From positions 4,306,916 to 4,370,915 of the forward strand of contig NC_134032.1 of assembly GCF_964204645.1 (NCBI RefSeq): a stretch of 64,000 bases of DNA. Reading direction: 5' to 3'. The position numbers were made by a program, and so were the translations under genes. Below are positions 57,637-64,000 of the stretch, piece by piece. A model generated the notes under the pieces. It made no database searches. It was not told the origin of the DNA and worked only from the letters and a program-made list of their open reading frames with translations. The stretch comes from Tubulanus polymorphus (Eukaryota > Nemertea > Palaeonemertea > Tubulaniformes > Tubulanidae). Position 1 is the stretch's first letter. Each line of letters starts with the position of its first letter.

Positions 57637-59785
57637 ACTGTTGATAATATATACACGTATTTGTTGTTAAGAAAAAATTATTTAAATCATTGAAGTTATT
57701 TCTGTTATTGGCTACGATTATGTATTATCTCTCTATACTACAGTTGTAAGATGTTTTATAATATTTATTAGCCTACCGGCACCAGTAGGCCTATTTAGTT
57801 GTGCAATAAAAATGTGCTGTTGTTAGTGTTTTGCCTTTAATAGACCTACATACATTCTCAATTTTCCATTTTATTACCTTCTTATCTAACGGTCCTCCTT
57901 TCAGGTGTGATGAATTTTAGGATCAATTTCCCAAGCCAAAAATTCTTCGTGTTTGCATGATTAAGCAGTCATCTCCCGTCACTTACAGTCTAGGCCACCG
58001 TTTGATTTCCAACGTGACAACCATGTAGTTTGTATGACAGTTAAGATACAGTTTTGGTATCTAAAGCTTAGGTGTGAAAGATAACGGTACATCATCTATC
58101 TAATCCATCAAAATCCACGTGGAAACACCGTAATCAGGCAATCTTCCAAATCATTTCCGGGTTTGACTTCTGGGCACATCCATCGCATTGGGGACGGTGG
58201 GTAGCGTAAAGCCGAGGGAATATCGAAAATGAAAACCGGCTCGTGATTTTTCTGAAACGCGCATGGAAATTCGAATTTTTTATGTTAAAAGCCATCTAAT
58301 AGGCAATATATATTAAATATTAAACAAAATGCGATCTAAGTTTTGTCTTAATTACCTAGACGAAAAACTCCCTCCAACGGCCATTTGTGCAGTTTGTGAT
58401 GCTACCATCCCTAACAAATTGGTATAACCCATATCCCCCATAAACAACATGGTATCGCCCGTTTTCAATAGCATACAAGCTGCGTGTAAATCGGCGTACA
58501 GTGCATTTCCGAACTTATGTGTTAGGTTTCCGAATTTACGTGACCGCAGCTTCCAAAATTACGTTGGCATAAAAAACTTTAAAAATCAGTGCGTTTATCT
58601 ATTCAAACCAACAAAAAAATGATTTTGACAATAATTTGGGCAAAAAACAAAAATGCATATCGGAGCTTAATTGCCGATTACTGCTAATAATTGACGGAAT
58701 CCACCGATCAAAATCGCATTTCTATAAATGTATTCCGAACTTACGTGGAGTTACCCTAATAAGTTGTATAAGCCAAAAAATAGTTCTGTGGACCTTATAG
58801 TCACCCGCCGTTTTTGTCCGGACTGTGGTCCTGCCCGTGTCAGTTTCACTCCGATTTTTAGTGTTTCCCTCTCTTTTCCCTCCTTTTCTGTTGAACCGCG
58901 GCGTTGCTCGCCTTATATTTATGGTTTCTTATCGGTAGGCATCCTTTTTTTTCTGTGCATTACGATATCTTGTTTTCTTTCATGTAGTTGCAGTGCGTTA
59001 GGGATGCTATTTAATATTAGCAATAGATTCTATATGGCATATTTGAGGATTGATTCAACATTGTGTAACGTTGTCGTTGACTCGTCTGATCACGCCATGT
59101 TTTCATGGATCAGTTGACGATGTTAAATTCCAGATCAAGATTAGAATTCATTTATGATCTTCATAGTCGACAATGCATTAAAATGTTATTAGTTGTAGAG
59201 AGTACCAGTGTATATTACCAAGTCCTGCAAACAGTAAGAAATGATCTAAAACCTGCATTATGAAAATACCTGCTGTATGAGGTACTGTTATTACGTAAAA
59301 AGAGGAAATATTCTTAAGTGACGGGATTGATCGATGTGGAAAATTCAACACTTACAAACTCAATGTCCAATCTTAGCATCTGATTGAACAAAATATAGTC
59401 AAAACTTGAAAAAAAATCCCATTGGAGGGGAGGTTGGAGGAAATGGGCTACTATATGATTGGAAAATGACATTGAAAAGGATTATTACATGAACGATGTA
59501 GGACTGCCGTAAAAAAGCGCTGGAAATTGTAAACGCCGACATCAGTTTATACATTTTCAGGGATTTTTCACATGCATGTCTTCGTTCTCACGGAAAGGTC
59601 AGTCCAATAAAAAATTAGCAAGGACTTAAGGGGGAGAGTGCACTTTGTTTTGAGTGAAAGAACTCATCTACGGTAGGAGGCCACTCACGACTGAAGTGCC
59701 TTCTTTCTATGATTAGCTCCCAGAAAACTTCTGTCACAAACTGAACATTTGATTTCGGCATTTGATTTAAATTCAAATAACATTC
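57637..59785. other. 3' part of the pogo-like element and flanking DNA; no supported gene
   Basis: To 58756 this is noncoding element sequence with subterminal TTCCGAA motifs. Beyond it, an ORF at 58728-59117 starts inside the TIR, is hydrophobic in its C-terminal half and has no recognised domain. Its ATG in the TIR argues against it being a host gene start. Confidence 0.4.
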
Positions 59786-60112
59786 AGGGTCCAGTTCCAC
59801 AGTCTAGGTTCTGGTTTGACTTTTGAGTTAACTCAATGAAAACGAACTAACTCTAACTCAAAAGTTAACTCTATAGCCGCGATCACACGGACACGATTTG
59901 GCCCGGGCCAAATTGGTACGGATCAGGCTCAGGCCAAATTTTGCCCGTGCCTAATTAGGTAGCGCGTTCACACGCTACCTATTTGGCCTGAGCTTGACAG
60001 GCTCAGGCCCATTTGGCACCCGTGTGAACAGTTGTTCTGGACCAAATTTGGCACATGCCAAAAATGCTCGTGTGATCGCGGCTTATAACTCACAACTGTG
60101 GAACTGGGTCCA
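59786..60112. mobile_element. MITE with AGTTCCACAGT ends, interrupted by another MITE
   Basis: CAGGGTCCAGTTCCACAGT at 59786-59804 pairs with the complement ending at 60112. TTGAGTTAACTC and CTAACTCTAACTC repeats lie inside the left arm, and TAACTCACAAC lies at the right. The inner element at 59875-60083 splits it. Confidence 0.7.
59875..60083. mobile_element. 209-bp nested MITE with AGCCGCGATCACACG TIRs
   Basis: AGCCGCGATCACACG is perfectly inverted at 60069-60083, with TAT on both sides. The interior is a quasi-palindrome with TTTGGCCYGRGC and GCCAAATT motifs repeated in both orientations. A 3-bp duplication hints at a Harbinger-type source. Confidence 0.85.
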
Positions 60113-61183
60113 GCTCAACTAGGAACCTCAAGTAAATGTTGCTAAACTCCTGGATAAATATGTCTAATTGATTCTTTGCAATCAAATAATTAAGCCCTCC
60201 AAAATGATTGAGAAAGTTATTCTGGACACTAGGGGATGATAACAAGGCCTATAGCCCACTTATGACCATTGTTTAAACTAATCTGGCCAAAAAGACAATT
60301 GCAGTATAAAATGCCAATCCAACATTGTGTACACAGTAATTTTATCATATTTTACAAAAAAAAGACCCGGCCGCTGCGGAGAAACAAGGTATCATTTTCG
60401 TTTAGCCTTAACTGAAGGACATATACAATTGTAATACATGTAGGCCTAATGTAATTTCAATTGTCTTTGACATTTTATCCACCAGCAAACGTTGATGACT
60501 TTTAGCCAGACTGCCTGCACATCTTTTCATAAATGCTGTTCAACTCACCGTCTGCCATTTTTTTTCATGTACCTATTTAAACCAATTTTCCTGATCCATT
60601 TCCAAACGCCTGTTCTACTTATCTTCGATGACAGTTGTTCATGTACTTTTTCGTAGATCCTAAGAAATACCGGTAGTTAATACATGTGCAGGGTGACTCA
60701 AAAGATGTGTGGCTTTATGATTGATTTTAACCAACTAGGATAGAATAACAATAAATGTACACAATGGAACAATCAGTAATTTTGGTTCGACGCCAACGCC
60801 ATTTTGCATGGGGATCATTCATTCATTGCTTTCAGCATTGTGTAGTTTGGTTACATAGTTAAACCCCTAATCTGATTAAACAGGTTTAACAAATTTGATT
60901 GTAATGTTTTATATAGCCTATATTCATATTTATATATAATGGGATCATTCATTTATTACGTACGCATGAAATTTGACTTTTTAATACCCAAGAAAAATTT
61001 GAAAAGTTTGGACATTTAAAAAAAATCTTACTTGTCCATGGTGATGTTTTCTTCGTTCCTCGTCATTTCATGGATTGATCGACGAATTATACTTTGATCG
61101 AAGTCATCGAGAATTTTGTCTTTTCAACCTCTTTTCATAGGTTTCTTTCCTAAAAAAAATATTTCATATGTCAAATTTTTTAG
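60113..61183. other. No gene; carries one copy of a GTACGCAT-type repeat
   Basis: GGGATCATTCATTTATTACG (about 60941) with GTACGCATGAAATTTGA recurs in the same orientation at about 61563. The sequence between them contains the PHD exon. Element ends of this sort are common in animal genomes, but no inverted partner was found. Confidence 0.5.
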
Positions 61184-61347
61184 CATCTGTAAATAAATGT
61201 GAGAGTGGAGACGTTGCGTGGGTTGCCTGTGAAATGTGTGATTTATGGTTCCATGTCTCATGTTTGAATGATCAGGTCATAAATAATTTCAAATGTAAAA
61301 AATGTGAAAATATTCTTACACAATCAATGTACTTTTTAGAACAGTAA
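61184..61347 (+). CDS. Terminal exon with half a PHD finger
   Basis: After an acceptor (AAATTTTTTAG) the frame reads SVNKCESGDVAWVACEMCDL, then WFHVSCLND and FKCKKCE, ending FLEQ and TAA at 61345-61347. The C, CEMC, H-x2-C and CKKC ligands complete the second part of a PHD finger, with the first Cys pair expected in an upstream exon not seen. It is bracketed by the direct repeat near 60941 and 61563, so it may belong to a small element. Confidence 0.5.
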
Positions 61348-61772
61348 ATTAGATAACTTTCAATATTATAATCATGAAATCTATTTTCTGAGATGAAGAT
61401 CAGTTTATACTTATTGTCAACTGTAAATAAATGTATAGTTGTCTAAATGAAGGATCTAACTAATTGTAGATAAATCTATAGATTATAAACTGAAAAATCG
61501 GTTTATACTTATTGTCAACTTTAGATAGGCCTAAATGAATAGTTGTTTAAATGAAGGAAAAGGGACTAAGGGATCATCCATTTATTTCGTACGCATAAAA
61601 TTTGAATTTTTCAATTTACGTAGGCCTGTATATTTTAGATCCTCTGTCACGATTTATTTTAGGCTCAATATCGCATATGTACATGTAGGCCTAGGCCTAT
61701 ATTGAATTCAATTTCAATGTTTACACAGCCCACATGGCTAATTTAGTGGAATAAAAAGCACAATAAACATAC

Positions 61773-61959
61773 CGAGCGAATCAATATGTCTCTGAATTGA
61801 TTTTGATGATGTTGCTGTTCGTTCTTTTAACGCATATCGTATTCTTTCGATCACATTGTTTTGGGGGATAGTTCTCCCTCGAGCTTCTTCGCAACGTAAA
61901 TGTTTCGCAAAGAGACGGAGTATCTCCCATTCCTGTTTTGATAGCTTCTTCGAAGGCAT
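61773..61959 (-). CDS. Candidate first exon, minus strand (KLSKQEWEILRLF)
   Basis: The ATG at 61959 opens MPSKKLSKQEWEILRLFAKH, a short HTH-like helical segment, then RTIPQNNVIERIRYALKE and SKSIQRHIDSL, ending at a strong donor (TCG/GTATGT) at 61773. The N-terminus resembles DNA-binding heads of transposase-type proteins, but no family is recognised. The upstream region is GC-richer with a CCAAT box (GATTGG) and a TGCGCATGCG motif at 62081-62090, a likely NRF1-type site. Confidence 0.4.
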
Positions 61960-62130
61960 GCCGCATGTTTATTTATCAAAACAGCTGTCTATGCTAATAC
62001 TGTGATTCGTTGATTGGTCTTTTGGCAACAAGAAGCTGCTCCCTCCCCCATGATATAATTGACGCGTCCCCGCCTCATTGCGCATGCGTTCAACCGCATC
62101 ATAAATGTCGTGATGGCGGTCGTTCTCGCC
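61960..62130. promoter_or_regulatory. Putative divergent promoter
   Basis: A CCAAT box in inverse (GATTGGTC), TGCGCATGCG at 62081-62090 and elevated GC lie between the minus-strand exon (start 61959) and the plus-strand exon-like segment at 62145. No TATA box is seen. This is inferred from layout. Confidence 0.35.
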
Positions 62131-62144
62131 CATTTAAAGCTCAA

Positions 62145-62222
62145 TTTTTCGAGAATATTCACCAATCCTTCAACTCGGTAAAAAAACAATGATTTATCTG
62201 GACTGCACAACTCTACTGATTC
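62145..62222 (+). repeat. Copy of the FENIHQSFNSV exon, frame-broken
   Basis: The segment starting GCTCAATTTTTCGAGAATAT, and containing CACCAATCCTTCAACTCGGT, matches the complement of 50216-50315 at nearly every base, apart from one extra T and a 16-17-nt gap. Similarity stops at both exon-like borders. Confidence 0.8.
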
Positions 62223-62322
62223 GATTCACAGGGACTTGTCACGATTGATAATGGATGAGACCAATGATGGGGGTACCAGTATCCCTGCTACTGTATAATA
62301 AAATAACAAGGGTGGCAACAAA

Positions 62323-64000
62323 TTTTCAATCTGACAGTGACTTCTCCACTTCAATCGACTCTAATTCCAAAAATTCTCAACCGATTCACATGAAATAAGC
62401 TTTAACCCTTTCGCTACGTGTGACGTTTTGGAAACGTCATATGAGTGACACGTGCTGTGCGTATGACGTTGTAGAAACGTCATGCACCTATTGATTTATA
62501 ACTCGAACGCGTACACAGCAAACAGTATGGAAACGCATGTAAGACAAGATAGTTAGCTTTCTAAACAACAGATGGCGAAAATGCGTCAGTAGTTGGTGCT
62601 GTCAGCCTGTTGAGCACATGGTAATTTGCGCAGGATTGAGATGGCTCCCCACTTACGTACCTCTACCAGCGGAAAAGGATATCCCATATCAATTGAATTT
62701 CTTTCATCCACACCGTAGCATCAATCACCAAAGACTGAGATAGGCACTTGGGTGAAAAACTGAAAAAAAAAAATTTCTAACCCATCCTGACCCCCCCCAA
62801 CACGCCCCCCCTACAGAAAAGGCTGTTGGTATGATTTTTTACTGATTTTCACTAAATAACATCATAATCTTCGATAAAAACACGAAAAATCGGGGTTAAA
62901 AACAATTTGAAAAAAATCGAATTTTTCGGAAAATACCTTACGTACGGGGCGGTGCAAGCGTGTACGCAGCGAAAGGGTTAATACAACCTAGAAGACTTTC
63001 TGCTTCGAACGAGCCTTCAACCACCACTCTAGGACAATTATCTCACAATGAAATCACCTTTTTTTGACGAGAGATAGCTCAAAATGGAGGTCTACCGATT
63101 CTATGGTGGACAGCAAAATGGTCGTTTTTTTCACTTCAAACGATGATTTCTATGTGAGATCTTAGAGAAAACCCCAACAAACCATACATTTTTTAAAACT
63201 ACGCGGTCATACCTGTACGCTTATCTCATTTATTTGTATAATCCACGCGATGGGTGAGCTCACAAGCTCAAAATCGAAAATGAGGACGAACACGGCGTTC
63301 AACTTGTCATCAACTGGGCGGCCATTAATCACGTGATATCGTAGTAACGGGCTAAATATTTCACGCGCACTGATTGGCTTAGAGATTTCGAAAAACATTA
63401 CAAAATTTATTAAAAGTTCTGTTAATTAATAAAATATCCGTATTATGAAAATATAGTGCAACATTCGTCTGAGGGGTGGTATTATTAGTAAATATTTCCT
63501 TTTTTCAAGTCTACAGACGTAGACTTGTCGCGGTTCTATTAACATAGCCCGAACCTATGCACGTCACGTGATTAATGGCCGTCAGCGCGATAGTGCGAGG
63601 TGACTTTTTCGTATATTTGTTCGATTTTGAGCTTGTGAGCTCACCCATCGCGTGGATTATACAAATAAATGAGATAAGCGTACAGGTATGACCGCGTAGT
63701 TTTAAAAAATGTATGGTTTGTTGGGGTTATCTCTAAGATTTCACATAGAAATCATCGTTTGAAGTGAAAAATACGACCATTTTGCTGTCCACCATAGAAT
63801 CGGTACACCTCCAATTTGAGCTATCTCTCGTCCAAAAACGGTGATTTCGTTGTGAGATAATTGTCCTAGAGTGGTGGTTAAAGGCTCGTTGGAAGCAGAA
63901 AGTCTTCTAGGTTGTATTAAAGCTTATTTCATGTGAATCGGTTGAGAATTTTTGGAATTACAGTCGATTGAAGTGGAGAAGTCATTGTCAGATTGACAAT
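62323..64000. mobile_element. Foldback element: large inverted repeat running off the right edge
   Basis: The left arm (62323-62405 and 62982 to about 63335) and the right arm (about 63555-64000, complement) match along about 430 bp, including TCTGACARTGACTTCTCCAC, ACAACCTAGAAGACTTTCTG and TGGGTGAGCTCACAAGCTC. The centre (63336-63554) is AT-rich and flanked by ATTAATCACGTGA and TCACGTGATTAAT. The arms differ by a few percent plus one MITE insertion in the left arm. The right terminus is beyond the window. Confidence 0.9.
62406..62977. mobile_element. 572-bp piggyBac-type MITE with TTAA duplication
   Basis: The left end CCCTTTCGCTACGTG and right end GCAGCGAAAGGG are inverted. TTAA lies on both sides (62402-62405, 62978-62981). 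The opposite foldback arm has the intact site (AAGCTTTAATACAACC on the complementary strand). GACGTT.TRGAAACGTCAT is repeated twice near the left end. There is no coding capacity. TTAA duplication is diagnostic of piggyBac transposition. Confidence 0.9.

Larger units (their letters stand above)
50646..58756 (+). mobile_element. 8.1-kb pogo-like (Tc1/mariner superfamily) transposon, nested insertions inside
   Basis: The ends GGGTAACTCACTGTAATTTC and the complement of GGGTAACTCCACGTAAGTTC form the TIR, and TA flanks both sides (50644-50645, 58757-58758), the Tc1/mariner duplication. Subterminal repeats of GTAATTTCGGAAGTTC-type sequence occur at both ends (50658-50690, 51038-51112, 58505-58570, 58735). 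The interior holds the multi-exon transposase 51395-56884, the long-TIR element at 52552-54897 and a MITE at 56897-57630. Without these two insertions the element would be about 5 kb. Confidence 0.85.

Noticed and set aside
58728-59117. 129-aa ORF with a hydrophobic segment
   Set aside because: It starts inside the pogo TIR and has no domain or splice support.
60941-61600. A complete transposon bounded by GGGATCATYCATTTATT repeats
   Set aside because: The two copies are in direct, not inverted, orientation and no target duplication was found.

Overview
The window reads as nuclear DNA of an animal, most likely a marine invertebrate and possibly a mollusc or other lophotrochozoan. The grounds are: no dense array of long ORFs; spliced exons with GT/AG borders; CR1/L2-type, BEL/Pao and Ty3/gypsy retroelement debris; Merlin, pogo, MULE and P-like DNA transposons; piggyBac-type and 9-bp-TSD non-autonomous elements; and Helitron-like elements with about 150-bp central tandem repeats of the kind known from bivalves. 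The species assignment is inference. I see no bacterial-type gene organisation, no rRNA and no CRISPR.

Layout. 1-1.6 kb: AT-rich minus-strand remnant of a Polinton/Maverick-like (virus-like) B-family DNA polymerase with N-terminal C2H2 fingers, ending near a 191-bp hairpin. 2.2 kb: a GC-rich terminal exon of an unidentified gene. 5.4-10.3 kb: a complete but frameshifted MULE (PHD finger, OTU protease and DDE transposase domains) with repeat-rich TIRs and a TATA box. 10.5-12.2 kb: BEL/Pao, CR1/L2 and DUF7869 fragments. 13.3-17.4 kb: a candidate host-like spliced gene with a triplicated 48-nt exon, an acidic region and a Myb/SANT-like C-terminus. Its introns hold a 9-bp-TSD MITE, a Harbinger-like MITE and a Helitron-like repeat. 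19.6-25.2 kb: P-element-like and gypsy gag remains, plus a MITE.

27.9-36.1 kb: a KDZ-associated cysteine-cluster ORF, a LINE RT broken by a promoter-bearing insert, and a spliced gene coding a Josephin-like cysteine protease plus PHD finger, followed by a second Helitron-like copy. 37.8-38.8 kb: two tandem PHD exons. 41.2-44.7 kb: a Merlin transposase split by a 2.6-kb long-TIR element, itself carrying a 315-bp element. 45.7-47.9 kb: a minus-strand DDE-type transposase with an embedded PHD finger. 50.6-58.8 kb: an 8.1-kb pogo-like transposon with a multi-exon transposase, split by a second copy of the long-TIR element and carrying a 734-bp MITE. 59.8-64 kb: nested MITEs, a PHD exon, a divergent exon pair around a GC-rich promoter, and a large foldback element carrying a piggyBac-type MITE.

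The dominant process is nested transposition. At least five elements have 9-10 bp target duplications, as a MULE would make, and a MULE transposase lies in the same window. A second theme is the recurrence of PHD fingers (five loci) and deubiquitinase-like folds (OTU, Josephin-like) in transposon-type genes. Nearly all element genes are broken by frameshifts or stops. The best candidates for live host function are the 13.3-17.4 kb gene and the 33.0-34.6 kb Josephin/PHD gene, and both have at least one frame defect.
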